From positions 230,662,604-230,726,603 of the forward strand of contig NC_089823.1 of NCBI RefSeq assembly GCF_035046505.1: a stretch of DNA of 64,000 nucleotides, in the 5' to 3' direction. Origin of the DNA: Tiliqua scincoides. Lineage: Eukaryota > Chordata > Lepidosauria > Squamata > Scincidae. This document shows positions 20,363 through 31,992 of the stretch, in pieces. How positions within the stretch are numbered: position 1 is the stretch's first letter; every line of letters begins with the position of its first letter. Under the pieces are notes generated by a model, which was not told the origin of the DNA, searched no databases, and was given only the letters and a program-made list of their open reading frames with translations. Position numbers and translations under genes: made by a program.

Positions 20363-22560
20363 TAAATTCAGGTACCAGTTCGGTTTGTGCCCAACATTAC
20401 AGCCTTGTTATAATGACCAGGTGTAATGGTCACTGAAGGGGGCAGTTGTGAGGCAGAAGGAGCCAAATGGCGTTTGGTTCCAACCAGGCCAAAAGAGTGG
20501 ACCTTCGCTTTCAGCTCTCCCTTGAGGCAGCCAGGTAAAGTAGCTGTTGCTGAAGACAAAAGTGGAAAAATGGGTCAACGGGATGTGTTTCTGGTTTTGC
20601 ATTCCCAAATTCTGACAAATCAGGCAAGACAGTAACATTCAGGTGGGCCAATACAATTCTGGGTAGTCAGTAACCCTATCAGCATGAGCAATAAAAGCCT
20701 CCCTCCCTTCAGAAATGTGCCTGCACAATTATACAACACTGTCCACAAAGAGGAAACAATCGCTATCTTTTCTCAGAGATTGAGCAAGAAGCTGAATTTA
20801 TTTTCCCTGCAAAAGAAAAGCAGCTGAGAACTATGAAGGCTGCACAATACACCTTGTGGCCTCAGAATCCCACACACTTTAACTGCATTTTGGCAATAGC
20901 TCGCCTGAGCATGACTCTGCCACAATCTTTCCAGGGTACAAACATCACATGACTAAACACAGTTGTAAAATCCATGATGTTCAAATGTCGGTGGCAAAAA
21001 GTTCCCCAACAAAAAGTCTTGATGTGGTTAAGAGCCATAAGATGAAAATCATTCTTTAACAGCCCCAAAATGCCATCCATTTTTCAACTGCATCTCCTAG
21101 ACCAGGGGTGTCCAAAGTTTTTGGCAGGAGGGCCACATCATCTCTCTGCAATGTAATGCAGCAAACAGCATTAGGAGGTTTGGCAGGCAGACCTCCAGGA
21201 TGAGGTTTTTGCACACTTGAAAAAGCCCCCCCACCTGCCCTGATCCTTTTACCAATATTTGTCACGTTGAGTCTTGCCTCGCAACCTGGAAGTAATCAGC
21301 AGTTAGGTGGACCGTGTGAAGTGGTGCATCAGGGGACAAAACATGCTGTTCTAGAGCCTTCCTCATGGCCCCCTTTCCTTTCTCACACTTAGCAATGGTG
21401 TGGGTTAACAGTGGGAGGGTTCCAAACAACTCCAAAAGATGAGGGGTGGAAGGCAAACACAGAAAATCTGATGACTGAGTACCTCCAATTCTAACTCTGC
21501 CCCAGTATTAATCATTTCATGAATCCAATGCATCAACACATCAATCACCCCAGCAGTGTCTTTTCTAGTAGCTGTCTGCTGGTGTTTTGCATCTTTTTAG
21601 ATTGTGAGCCCTTTTGGGACAGGGAGCCGTTAGTTGTTTGATTTTTCTTTGTAAACCGCTTTGTGAACTTTTTGTTGTAAAGCGGTATATAAATACTGTT
21701 AATAATTAATTATTAATAACACAAACAACTGAGGCTGAATATGTGTACAGAATACAGCAATATCACAGGACAGATTCTGTCAACTGGAAATGTTTTATTT
21801 ATAAGGAGAACCAACTGGTTTGCTAATTAATGGAGTTTAGAAAAACTAAGGAAACTTCTGCTTTTAAAGAGCAGTTTAAATTATTACTGTGAATTTAATT
21901 AACATAGCAGCAGCTGGGGGAAAGCAAGGTTAATTATATGGATGTTAATAAGTCCCTAAAATTGCATCTCGACTACCACACAATTTGATTAACCAGAGAG
22001 TGGTATTTTCAAACACCGTATGTCACGCCATGTGGAGAATGCCGTGAAGGCAGACAAGTGCTTGGTATCTACAAAGTATGGCTTTGCTCATGAAACAACA
22101 TGCATGGACACATATATGCATGATAGCGGCGGGCTAACGAACTGGGCTGGTTTTCTTGATTTCTCATTGCCTGACACGGAGTATGTGAATGATGAATTAT
22201 GACTCCAGTGATCAAATTGCAAACATGTAACTGACAATTGTGGTGGATCACCCAGTCCACTTTAGTGAGTTAGGTATAAAACAGGATTAATTTCTCATTT
22301 AGTGGCAGCAGAAATGAAATGGTATTTAATTGCTCAATATTGGGAGAGGGGGGAGAAAAGATGCCTGCTGTTAGAATGTAAAAAAAATAGATGCAGGAGC
22401 ATTGCTGGCTGTTTGAAATTAATTGCTCTGGTTTGAGACAAGAGGGGGAAGAATCAGAGGTATTTAGGAGTGCATAGTAAGTTTTTACAGTAGTGAACTA
22501 AAAACAGGAACGAAGTTTAAAAGGGATCGGCTGAGTATCTAATCCTATCCTCCCCACACT
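20363..22560. other. Mostly unrecognised; contains one hAT end and one L2-like 3' end
   Basis: At 21103 the sequence caggggtgtccaaagttttt followed by ggcaggagggccacatc is a hAT-type left end, but I could not find its right end. At 21587-21719 lies an L2-type 3' end (listed separately). The remainder has no recognised gene or repeat. Confidence 0.45.
21587..21719 (+). mobile_element. L2-type LINE or SINE 3' end
   Basis: The stretch agattgtgagcccttttggg, gggagccgttagttgtttga, gtaaaccgctttgtgaac and agcggtatataaatactgtt is a familiar reptile L2 3' UTR with an AT-rich tail. Only the last about 130 bp is present, so whether it is an L2 or a SINE borrowing that tail is open. Confidence 0.65.
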
Positions 22561-22570
22561 GGCAGATGCA

Positions 22571-23106
22571 TGCATGTTGGCAACCTTCAGTCTCGAAAGA
22601 CTATGGTATCGCGCTCTGAAAGGTGGTTCTGGAACAGTGTCTAGTGTGGCTGAAAAGGCCAATTCGGGAGTGACAATCCTTCCACACTGGGAGCAAGTGC
22701 AGTCTGTCCCTGGTCTGTCTCCCTGGCTATGGGCCTTCCTTCTTTGCCTCTTAGCCTCAGACTGTTGGCAAAGTGTCTCTTCAAACTGGGAAAGGCCATG
22801 CTGCACAGCCTGCCTCCAAGCGGGCCGCTCAGAGGCCAGGGTTTCCCACCTGTTGAGGTTCACTCCTAAGGCCTTCAGATCCCTCTTGCAGATGTCCTTG
22901 TATCGCAGCTGTGGTCTACCTGTAGGGCGCTTTCCTTGCATGAGTTCTCCATAGATGGATCTGGCCATCATCCATTCTCACAACATGACTGAGCCAAAGC
23001 AGGCGTCTCTGTTTCAGCAGTGCATACATGCTAGGGATTCCAGCATGTTCCAGGACTGTGTTATTTGGAACTTTGTCCTGCCAGGTGATGCCGAGAATGC
23101 GTTGGA
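22571..23106 (-). mobile_element. RTE-like LINE 3' end, 10-bp target duplication (copy C)
   Basis: On the minus strand this is the last about 540 bp of the same LINE as at 8-9 kb: RPTGRPQLRYKDICKRDLKA, WETLASERPAWRQAV and the C-terminal CTCSQCGR segment, then the shared tail ending gaaggttgccaac. The direct repeat ggcagatgca at 22561-22570 and 23107-23116 is perfect. The LINE sequence at the 5' junction itself ends in ggaggcag, so the truncation point overlaps the target by microhomology. About 12 bases including GRIPKD are missing near 22960. Confidence 0.88.
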
Positions 23107-23116
23107 GGCAGATGCA

Positions 23117-24425
23117 GCTGTTCTGAAAATGGGCACTCTATGTGCAGCAGAGTAGAGGAGAGATTGGGAGTCTTCAGAGGGGAAAGGGGAATCATTTCCT
23201 TTTACCTGCCCAGAAGCCTCCTGCTCCAAAATGGGTCTCTGTACAGCCAGCTCTGTAGTATAGAGAGAACGGTGGCAGGGTGGGTTGCAAAAAGGGGGAT
23301 AGGCTTTTATCACCATCGCATGTTATCACCACCAGATCCATCCCCTCCTGCAACCTTTCCGCCCTGTTCCTCCTCCTCCTCCTCCTCCTCCCCACCCAGT
23401 TTTGCTCCCTCCACACAGCTGCCTTATCTGCTCTGGCATGCAATGAGGTCCAGCGATGGCTGAGAAGTGCTGCCAACTCTCGCAGCAGTGCTCCCAAAAT
23501 GGTGACTGACGGAGCAGCCTGCACACTACCAGCAGCCATTCTGCAATAATGGAACATTGTTCCACAACGGGCTCTGGATGGCAGCCCAATCCTGCCATCA
23601 CAATGCAGGATTGCGCTGCCAGCCCAACAAAAACTAGGCAGATAGGCAAACTACAAACCCAAGTTAGAATACAAGCCGACAGAAGGGCACTTAACTAACC
23701 CAATCTAAAAGAATGGCAAAACAAAACTGTTTTTAGAGTAAATCTTAGTGTCCAAAGTGGGGGGGGGGGCAGTTTGGCCTTCCCATGGAGTGAGCTCTGC
23801 AGTTTGCTGGTACTACCAAAAAGTTCTTATCCTGCAGCCCAGACTCCAATGGCACTGGGATGAAGAGCAAGGCCTCAGATGACAAATGCAGTGAGCTGGA
23901 CAAGTTCACGTGGGAGAGGTCCGTCATTCCAGTATCCTGCTCCTAAGTGATTTAGGGCATTCACCAGCACTTTAAAACTGTGCCCAGAAGTGAACTGGTA
24001 ACCACTGTGAATTGAATGAAACCGGAGTTATAGGCTCCAAGAAGCAAGCCCCTGACACCCTGGTAGCTGCATTTTTAACCAGGTGAGAGAGAGTGATGTT
24101 CTTGGTTAGCAGGCAGGCTAAAACAACATGCATCTCTTAAAGCGAAAGCTATCAAGCAAGCCTCACCCTGAATGCCATGAATTCTAAGTCTGTTATTTTG
24201 AGCTCTTTGGGGCTTACAAATATGCGAGTGCATTTGCATTCACTGGCTTTCTGAAGTGTAATTATATCAGATTATAGTCCTGTGATACCTGCTTTGTTTC
24301 TGCTTTGCCTGGCTGCATTCTAATTATTCCCAGTTCACTCTTTGCATCTCCTTTGCCTTCTATGCACCTCTGGAATGGACCATCATATACAGCACTCATC
24401 TGCAGGTGGTAGAGAGGAAAACATA
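23117..24425. other. Unrecognised sequence; one small MITE-like hairpin
   Basis: At 23585-23625 cagcccaatcctgccatcac and atgcaggattgcgctgcc form a short inverted repeat like the ends of the gcaatcc MITE group. A (cct)n run lies at 23368-23392. A G-run lies at 23759-23770. No gene is recognised. Confidence 0.4.
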
Positions 24426-24426
24426 T

Positions 24427-24946
24427 TTACAGTGCAATCCTATCTTGCACTGGAACAGGGAAGCTAGGAGGCTTGCGCTGAATCCAGCACAACATAGGGC
24501 TGCAAAGTGGCTCAGCCGAAGGTAAGGGGAAACTCTTCCCCTACAGCCCCCATCACTATCCTTAGATTTACGCCACCTCCTGAGGTGGTACAAGTTCGAG
24601 GAGAGCGGAGCAGCTTGAAAACGCTTTGCGCTGCTTGGGGAATGGGGCTGGGATCCAGCAAAACTGCTGGGTTCCAGCGCCACAACCTGCTCCCCGCCCA
24701 CCCGCCCCTGGGATCGCCCTCCACCTACCCTCCCCCTGCCCTGGAACACCTTCCTCCTGCCTCCTTCCTGCCCACCCAGAGCCTTGCATGGGTCAAGCTC
24801 CACCGATGCAAGGCTCGCTCTCTCTGTCGGCACGGAGGCTGAACTCAGCCTCTGAGGGCTGGCTCTCCTCCACGCGCTGGCCTAGCCAACTCTCAAGGAG
24901 GCATAAACGTACCTTACGGCCAAAGGACGACCTAAGATTGCACCCT
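24427..24946. repeat. Probable MITE of the gcaatcc-ended group
   Basis: The left end acagtgcaatcctatcttgc and the right end acctaagattgcaccctt are worn inverted repeats. The GC-rich interior (cccgcccacccgcccctggg) has no coding motif that I recognise, although several frames stay open through it. Confidence 0.45.
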
Positions 24947-25339
24947 TAATGAATGTTGTTCTGACACCACTTTTTGGACACCTTGAACAGTGACTCTAAG
25001 GTAGTAAAGTGATCTCTGTAGTAGAGGGATCTATTCCAGATGCAGGTCAGGGGGAGCTTACATCTGTGATCCCACTTACTGGGATAGCTGCTAGGAACAG
25101 CCCTAGCAGACTATCTTCTCACCTCAATCCATCCCATCCCACTGGATTGTCTTCTATGGAAATGGCTCTTCTGCCTGTTCCTGGTCTCCAGGACCCTGAT
25201 CTTACTCTGGCCTTAATCTTGCCTGTTTGGACCACACCCTTTGCAGGCAAAAATCAAGCACAGACCTCTACAGAGGTTTGACAAATAGAGCTCCTTAAAG
25301 GCCTAAAGTGTGTCACCCAAAACTTTGTGGTGTTTCACC

Positions 25340-25371
25340 TTTGACACATGTCATAGGTTCACCATCACTGG
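25340..25371. repeat. hAT right-end fragment
   Basis: The string cataggttcaccatcactgg is the reverse of the common hAT end CCAGTGATGGCGAACCTATG. A left partner was not found. Confidence 0.5.
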
Positions 25372-25439
25372 ACTAAAGTTTACCCAGCCTGCATTTTGAC
25401 TAAGTGGTTTAGCTCTGCCCTAAAGATGTAGGAAACTTT

Positions 25440-25888
25440 GAGCCTAATCCAAACACCCCTCGCCACTGCCAGAACTAGTGTTCAGACAGTGGGGAGCACT
25501 TTGTGGGTGCTGCAAGTAGCCTGTCAGCAACACACAGAGCCGTGAGTGCTGGCCTGCCAGCAGCGAGTGAGGCCAGAGAGGCAGAGCAACATGCAGAGTG
25601 TGAAAATAAGTCTGCAGGGGAGGTGGGGGAAGGTGGAACAGAGTGGCAAAGGGGCAGGCAGACTGCTGAATCCCAAACCTCCTTCCTGGACCCAATCTGG
25701 GATCCAAACCTGTGGCCAATGTCCATGGACCTGTGCCAGTGATTTTGTTGCCACAGGTCCAAGCAGACTCCTCCAGGCCACAGAGGCTTATCTGGAGGAG
25801 ACCTCTGGGACTGCCCCCCTTGCAGGACGCAGTCCAAGCTGTTTTGGCATGCCTGCATCTGTGGGGAGGGGAGAAGCATAGGATTAGG
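25440..25888. repeat. Probable MITE with gcctaatcc ends
   Basis: The left end gagcctaatccaaacacccc and the right end gaagcataggattaggctg are inverted. The interior is GC-rich and open in several frames, but the same region is read in all of them, which is a base-composition effect and not evidence for a gene. Confidence 0.45.
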
Positions 25889-26349
25889 CTGTTCTACATT
25901 CACCAGTGAATGTCTGCTTCTACTGTTCTACCCTAAGTACAAACAAGTGACAAGGGCTTTTGAGAAATAAGATAAAATAGAAGGGCTTCTGCAGAAGAAG
26001 GGGGTGTGATTTACCCACTTGCTCCTTTCTGAAGGGCTAGCAGGGTTTTTCAGTTGGTGACTCCTGAATTCTGCACTGTTTCATGTGCTCATAACATCAA
26101 GACTGGACAAAATCCAGAGGTGTCTTTCTTTAGCCTCATAAATCACAATCAGCACTCATAGTTCTTTTCACAAGCCATGCGTGTCCAATAAGCACATCCT
26201 GATTCCTCCATCACAGAGGCAGCTTGGTAAATCAAAATCTCTGCTCTGACCTCTACACCATCTCCCCATTTAAATATTCCTTGATCTCAACTACTGGAAA
26301 TGAAAGACAAAAACAAGGACAAAGAGGGCACAGAGCTGCAGCTAAGGTG

Positions 26350-26350
26350 A

Positions 26351-26426
<76 letters not shown>

Positions 26427-26428
26427 AG
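26350..26428 (+). repeat. (GAAA)n microsatellite
   Basis: About 20 near-perfect gaaa units. It directly abuts an old CR1 3' end, a common place for simple repeats to grow. Confidence 0.95.
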
Positions 26429-26612
26429 AGCTTTGCTAGATGAGACCAAGGGGCTTGTCTAGTCCAGTATCTTGCTCCCCAAAGTGGAAGACCAGATGGC
26501 CCTGCAAGGCTCACAAAACAGGACTTGACTTTCTCCCTCTGTTGCTCCCCAGCAACTGGTACCTAAGTGGCATCCTGTCTCTGAACATGGAACTTCCATA
26601 CAGCCATGATGC
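26428..26612 (-). mobile_element. Old CR1 3'-UTR fragment
   Basis: The segment agctttgctagatgagacca, tctagtccagtatcttgct, accagatggccctgcaaggc, agcaactggtacctaagtgg and catacagccatgatg is the reverse complement of the older CR1 3' UTR type. Divergence is clearly higher than in the young copies. Confidence 0.6.
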
Positions 26613-27210
26613 TGGCTGCGGCACCCACCCTTTGGAACTCCCTGCAAAATATGCTTTGATTGTCGCTCTCCTTCTCCACTGTCAACCATCAGCTAAAAAA
26701 ATGTTACATATCTCTCTGGCATTTGCTGACTTTCAACTGGCTGTTTTTAAATTATTCATGGTGCTGGCATTGGCCCTCTGCTGTTTTGTACCAACTGCAG
26801 TTTGTAGTGTTGTTTCAAATTGTTTTTAGCCCAAACAGGCATGAGCAGACTTCAGGTGGGCTGCATCTGTGTTGCTAGAACTCTGAGGTCCACAAACCAG
26901 AGCCTGGAGCAAAACAGGAGCACAGAGGGAGGGCAAAGATAATTACACAGGGCACCCCATGAGCCCCACTGTGGGAGGACCAGAATAATAACAACTAAAA
27001 GTCTACCTCTGAGTTACAACAAATCAGGTATTCTAATGGCCTGATTTAGAGAGAAGGAAAGCCTTTTTGCTATTGACACTGTTAAATAACTGACTGCATC
27101 TGCAAATTACCAAAGATCTTCCTATAAATCCCAATCTACCTTCTGCTTTCTCCTTCCCTAGAGCATCATCAAACTAAAGTTAGGTGCTCCATAGGGTCAC
27201 TGAAATACCA
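26613..27210. other. Unrecognised sequence
   Basis: No gene or repeat is recognised. Open frames at 26440-26880 overlap the CR1 fragment and show no domain. Confidence 0.4.
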
Positions 27211-27212
27211 TA

Positions 27213-27414
27213 CAGTTGGATCTCAACATAGGAGGTTCATTCTTGGACCCCCCCCCCCAGTTTCCAATACCCATGGATAATGGAATCCGTGAATAGGGTC
27301 CATCGGAGGACCTTCTTATGTCCAGGAGGCCTTTAGTGTAGGTCTGGCACTGCACTGAGTCAAAACTATGGGTGCCTAACCTGTGGATAAAGGGGCTTCA
27401 TCTGTATTCTACTG
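27213..27414. mobile_element. TA-flanked MITE (Tc1/mariner-like), 202 bp
   Basis: The ends are cagttggatctcaacatagg and tcatctgtattctactg, flanked by TA on both sides (27211-27212, 27415-27416). The interior has the cccatggataatggaatccg and gaatagggtcc pattern and cctgtggataaaggggctt, which recur in the elements at 16464 and 42752. It contains a C-run (27249-27260). No transposase is seen. Confidence 0.65.
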
Positions 27415-27419
27415 TATTG

Positions 27420-28410
27420 ATTAGAATTGTTTTTGCTATTTATGTTTATACTTTAAATAAAAATATTTGGTTTTTTTTTAAAGTACATAAGATTTTATTT
27501 AAGAACATATTTAACTATAACATAAAAATGATTGACTTTGTTTTTGGTTTATCATTTTAAGGTGCATCACTTTGAACATCTGGAAAATGAAACTCAGAAA
27601 TTCTATGAAGTAAATAAGTGTTTAGCAGAACTAAGCAGGATTCCCCGCTGAGCAGTGCTGTTTGTTTTCTGATTCTGAAGCAGCTGGTTCTCTGTACTAT
27701 ATAAAAACAAATCATCCCATGCCTACCTCAAGAGAGTATTTATTTTTGTCCTGAAAAGTCACAAGTGAGCATGTATCTACAGAGGGCCTTTGGCGTAAAA
27801 GTGAACCCTCCTTGTGGGCCAAAGTACCTTCTCCCTAACAAAAAACAAATGTTATATCACTTAGGGCCCAATCCTTTCCAACTTTCCAGTGCTAATGCAG
27901 GTGCAATGCACCTCCAAGGAGGAGGCCTCCATGACTGACCCCCCCCCCCACCTCAGGATACCGCACATAGCATCAGACAAGCAGCAGATTTTTAAAAGTC
28001 ATCATATAAAAAAATACCTCAGTAACTATTATGTAACAACAAATACACTGTGTGGCACTTCTACACTGTGCAACAACTCACAGTAGGTCTGCCAGGTTGC
28101 GCACCGGCTGAGGACCCACAAGCTCCTCAGGGCCCACCCAACCAACCTTTGAAACCCCTCAGTGCCCACTTTTGCACTGCAACAGTGGAGCAGCACAGCT
28201 CTGTTTCATTTTTGGGGCTGCACAAGGCTGGGGCATGAGGAACGAGACCGGACAGCCAGGATGATGGGGGCAGCCAAACCCTCCATCTCAGAAGGAACAG
28301 ACCAACCACTGGCCAAACAGATGGCTGTATGTTTTTCTATGGATGAGGGAGAGGAGCCCAATGGAGGGGAGAGGATGGGGACATCAGGGGACTGTTAAAT
28401 GAGGACTCTG

Positions 28411-28441
<31 letters not shown>

Positions 28442-30907
28442 GACACCGCCAGCAGCTCCGTTTTTTCTGTGGAACTACACCTGACTTATTAATCAAAAGA
28501 CTGACTCAAGTCAAAAGGAGTCCCAGAAAGGCTCTGGTCAAGTTCCAAAGGCCGCCCATTAAGACTCATGCATGACTCAAGTCAAAGGGGACAGGGACTT
28601 GGAACATGACTCGAGTCTCGCCATGGTGGATCGGCACATCCCTGGTATCAATATGACCACACACTTAAAGCAGGCAGACAGAGAGGAAAAGATTCACTGC
28701 ACTGATGAAGCCTTTTGGGACTCATCTAAATACAATAAATGGACTGTACTTCACAAACAAGTTGAATCAGCAGTCCAAGTCCCTACAATGAGCTCTTCTG
28801 GCATTGCTCTGTCACAGGAGGACAATGGAGAAGTACCACTGGCATTAAGAGAATGCATGCAATGTGAGACCGATCATAAGCCGGCTGGGGGGAATCACTA
28901 ACAGACTGCTTTCTTCAGATGAAGGTATGATCCAGAGCCCTGAACAATGTATTTCTCATGGGATGTGCTGAGCACTGCCTCCCGCAGCTGAGAATGGATG
29001 TGCTTTTACTCTCTGTGACTCCAGATACCTGAGCTTGGAAGGCAGCTACAAGCTTCTTTCCTTCTTTTCCTTAAGAGCTACTGCTACACGTGATCAGAAT
29101 GCAATTTGCTGGGGTTTATTTCCCACCCACCCCCAGACTTGCTTTTAATCTTCATCTGGGGAAGCCTGGTGCAGGCATTCATCAAACAACATGCCGTGCT
29201 CAAGGAGCGGCAACAGCTTAATAAAAAGGGAAAATATATATATGGAAATGATGTTTATAAGTGACTGAAATTGCTAGATGAATTATAAATGTTATCTTCA
29301 ATGCAATTTACAAACAGACTCTCTAAAGCTTAAGGCTGGTTAAAGAATGGCACTGAGAAAAGAAAACTTGATCTAGCTAATAATCTGAAACAGGGTTGAT
29401 TACTCACACTTGCCCAGTGAGACAGGGAATCTAGCTAGCCATCTGAAGGAGATTACACATACAAGAGAAGCACAGGGATAGCTGTGGTTTCCTTCCAAGC
29501 TTTTGCTACAGCAGTTCATTTTGCAGAAGAGTCAAGCCACTGTTTTGTTTTAAATGTGGCTTGCTTCTGTGCCAGTAGGAACTGTGGCAGCAAGTTCTGA
29601 CTGCACATTTAGTCTCTGCCCACATCAGCACACATCACCTTTTGAGCACCGCCATGGAAAACCTGCTTCCCGCCCTATGGGGCACAATGGGATCCAGCTA
29701 AGCAAAAGCAGCTCTGAAGGAACAGAGTTGGAGGGGTGAGACGTCTGAAGCAGCCAGAACTATTTAGTCCCCACTTAAGTCCTCTTAGGCCCTCACTCTC
29801 AGTCCAATACAGACAGGGCTTCTTAAAGGTGCAGCATCAGTTCATGACATCAGGGAACTTTTGTTGCCTGGTTACTGGAGCCACCACTTTAACTGGGAGG
29901 AAAAAGTTCTCCTGTGCGGAACTGCACAACTCATTTCCTGTGACCCCCCTGGGAAGCAGGCTTCCTCAACACAGACAAGTTCTCCAAGGCAATCTCCACT
30001 CACTCCATTGCTGCTCTGGCATGCCCTCAAGTCCACCTCAAGAAAGGGTTCTTTCTCCAACGGGTCCTCAGTCTCTTTCTCAACCTATTTCTTTCCACTC
30101 CCTTTCTGACCTGCTTCTAGCCTTTCCTCTCTGGCTGGCCAGGCTTACCTTGCTGTACTTTGGAAGCATGCTAGTGCATTGGGTCTGCTTGGGATCTGGT
30201 CCTGAGAGAGGCTGTCCAGCAAAGCCAAGAAAGGCCCAATCCAAACCAAGCCGTGGGCTCTCATCCTCACCCTCCTGCCATACTGCAGGGCAGCAGCTTG
30301 GCTGTTCCCTGCATATCCCTAAAGGTCTAAAGGAGCGGAAGAAAGCTGCCAATGGCTGGGCTGCAGTACATATGGGAGGAGAGCTACACTGAGAGCAGGA
30401 AGCTTTTACCATGGCCTGGTTCCTGTCAGAGCTACTAATTCAATCTCTCGTATATACAGCAATAAATTCACATGAAAAATTAACTGAAATCTTGCCAGGA
30501 GTCGTACTCTCCGCTCTCTCCCCAGCCTTTCCCCACCGCCAACTACATCACTTTATCTTGACATCATCTGGTTTTTAATGGCTCTGAGATGCGAGCGGCA
30601 CACTCCAGATCTCTGCACTCAGTGTAACAGAATCCTGCCTTTATTACCAGACGTCTTAACTCACACTCAATTTAGATACTATCTCTTTTGCAGCTGGGCT
30701 TGAACTGCCTGCACAATACACCTGTGCAGAATTGCATTAGGACTGTGAAAACCCCCAGCCATTTATCTTGTAAACTCACATACTTCAAAGCAACCTCATT
30801 CTTTCTAATAATTCCTTTCCTCTAGGTAGGTGTTAAAATATCTGTAAGGCGACACAAGGAGGTGGAGTTCAGCCAAAGAAGGAATTGCAGAATGTTGCTC
30901 TGCCATT
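27420..30907. other. Unrecognised sequence with small repeats
   Basis: This holds one (AC)n tract (28411-28437) and a possible MITE end at 27864 (agggcccaatcctttccaac). A 218-codon open frame at 29736-30392 has no motif I recognise and lacks a family match from memory. Its composition (S, L, P and H rich) is typical of chance frames in GC-moderate DNA. No exon can be supported. Confidence 0.4.
28411..28437 (+). repeat. (AC)n microsatellite
   Basis: About 13 perfect ac units followed by agacagac. Confidence 0.95.
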
Positions 30908-30918
30908 CCCTCAACAGC

Positions 30919-31357
30919 TGTTGTTGGCAACCTTCAGTCTCAGAAGACTATGTTATCATGCTCTGGATGGTGGTTCTGGCACAGCGTCTAGTGTGGCTGA
31001 AAAGGCCGATTCGGGAGTGACAATCCCTTCCACACCGGGAGCAAGTGCAGTCTGTCCCTGGTCTGTCTCCCTGGATATGGGCCTTCCTTCTTTGCCTCTT
31101 TGCCTCAGACTGTTGGCCAAGTGTCTCTTCAAACTGGGAAAGGCCATGCTGCACAGCCTGCCTCCAAGCAGGCCGCTCAGAGGCCAGGGTTTCCCACCTG
31201 TTGAGGTCCACTCCTAAGGCCTTCAGATCCCTCTTGCAGATGTCCTTGTATCACAGCTGTGGTCTACCTGTAGGGCGCTTTCCTTGCACGAGTTCTCCAT
31301 AGAGGAGATCCTTTGGGATCCGGCCATCATCCATTCTCACAACATGACCAAGCCAAC
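30919..31357 (-). mobile_element. RTE-like LINE 3' end, 11-bp target duplication with filler (copy D)
   Basis: On the minus strand this covers the last about 440 bp of the LINE (IPKDLLYGELVQGKRPTGRP, KDICKRDLKALGVDLNRWE, CTCSRCGRDCHSRIGLFSH) and the tail gaagactgaaggttgcc-like at the low coordinate. The repeat ccctcaacagc is found at 30908-30918 and 31375-31385. Between the LINE 5' end (about 31357) and the right repeat lies a 17-bp filler that copies the flank just beyond the repeat (agcagctatc-acaaat). The protein frame is largely open. Confidence 0.85.
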
Positions 31358-31456
31358 AGCAGCTATCAACAAATCCCTCAACAGCAGCTATCCACAAATC
31401 GAATTCTTTGTGTCATGGGTGAATGTTCATCAGCGCAGGGATCCCCTCCCAGAAAC

Positions 31457-31992
31457 CTGCCTTATACAGAGTCAGACCACTGGTCAGTAGCATCACTGGG
31501 GGTGTAGTGGGTGCAGACCACACCACGTGTCACCCTTGGGGGGGGTGATACCACACCACCCGAGCCTTCATTCAGCTATCTTCACCCTGCTCCAGACCCA
31601 GCTGCCTTTCACTTTCACCATCTATCATTTCACAGCTTGCTGGTCAGAACACAAAGCAACTGGGCCTGAAGTAGCCCAAAGATGGTCAGACGGAGGCAGG
31701 CTGGAGGCCTTTTGCATTAAAAGCAATGTGATATCTCAGAAGGTTGGGGTGACATGATTACATCATTACATCACCCCTGAACATCCAGAACACCAAGGTC
31801 CACAAGTAAGTGATGCACTGGGTGGCACCCACCCCAGGCCCATGTCACTGGTCCATCAAGCTCAGTATTGTGAACACAGGCTGGCAGCAGCTTTCCAGGG
31901 GAAATTCTTTTCCATCCTAGCTGGAGATCCAGAGATTGAACAAAGGATCCCTGCATACAAAGTATGTCCCCTACCACTAAGCTCTAAGCCCT
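31457..31992 (-). mobile_element. tRNA-derived SINE with CR1-like tail, split by a hAT-type element
   Basis: On the minus strand the head reads AGAGCTTAGTGGTAGGGGAC with a tRNA-like A box, then a worn B box (GTTCAATCTC), and an anticodon-stem region like tRNA-Ala (TTTGTATGC). The body follows (GGAAAGCTGCTGCCAGCCTG, CAATACTGAGCTTGATGGACC) and the end is GTCTGACTCTGTATAAGGCAG. That end resembles the CR1 pattern of gatgggcc, tgg-cctgatcc, tat. I know this family from reptile genomes as a common SINE, but not its formal name. A 360-bp element interrupts it at 31486-31845. Confidence 0.8.
31486..31845. mobile_element. hAT-type element inserted in a SINE, perfect 8-bp target duplication
   Basis: The 8-base cactggtc occurs at 31478-31485 and 31846-31853, and removing the insert plus one repeat restores the uninterrupted SINE sequence (gaccactggtccatcaag). 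The ends agtagcatcactgggggtgt and the reverse of cccaggcccatgt are imperfect inverted repeats of the CAGTGGCAT type. The interior shows no transposase. An 8-bp duplication fits hAT transposition. Confidence 0.8.

Noticed and set aside
24396-25903. Several GC-rich overlapping open frames
   Set aside because: They fall inside MITE-like segments and are open in many frames at once.
26224-26439. An open frame with repeated KERK residues
   Set aside because: It is a translation of the (GAAA)n microsatellite.
29736-30392. A 218-codon open frame as a host gene
   Set aside because: No known motif, no supporting neighbours, and open frames on the opposite strand over the same stretch point to base composition.
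31458-31992. A tRNA-Ala gene at the minus-strand head of the SINE
   Set aside because: The acceptor and T arms are not intact and the sequence continues into the SINE body.
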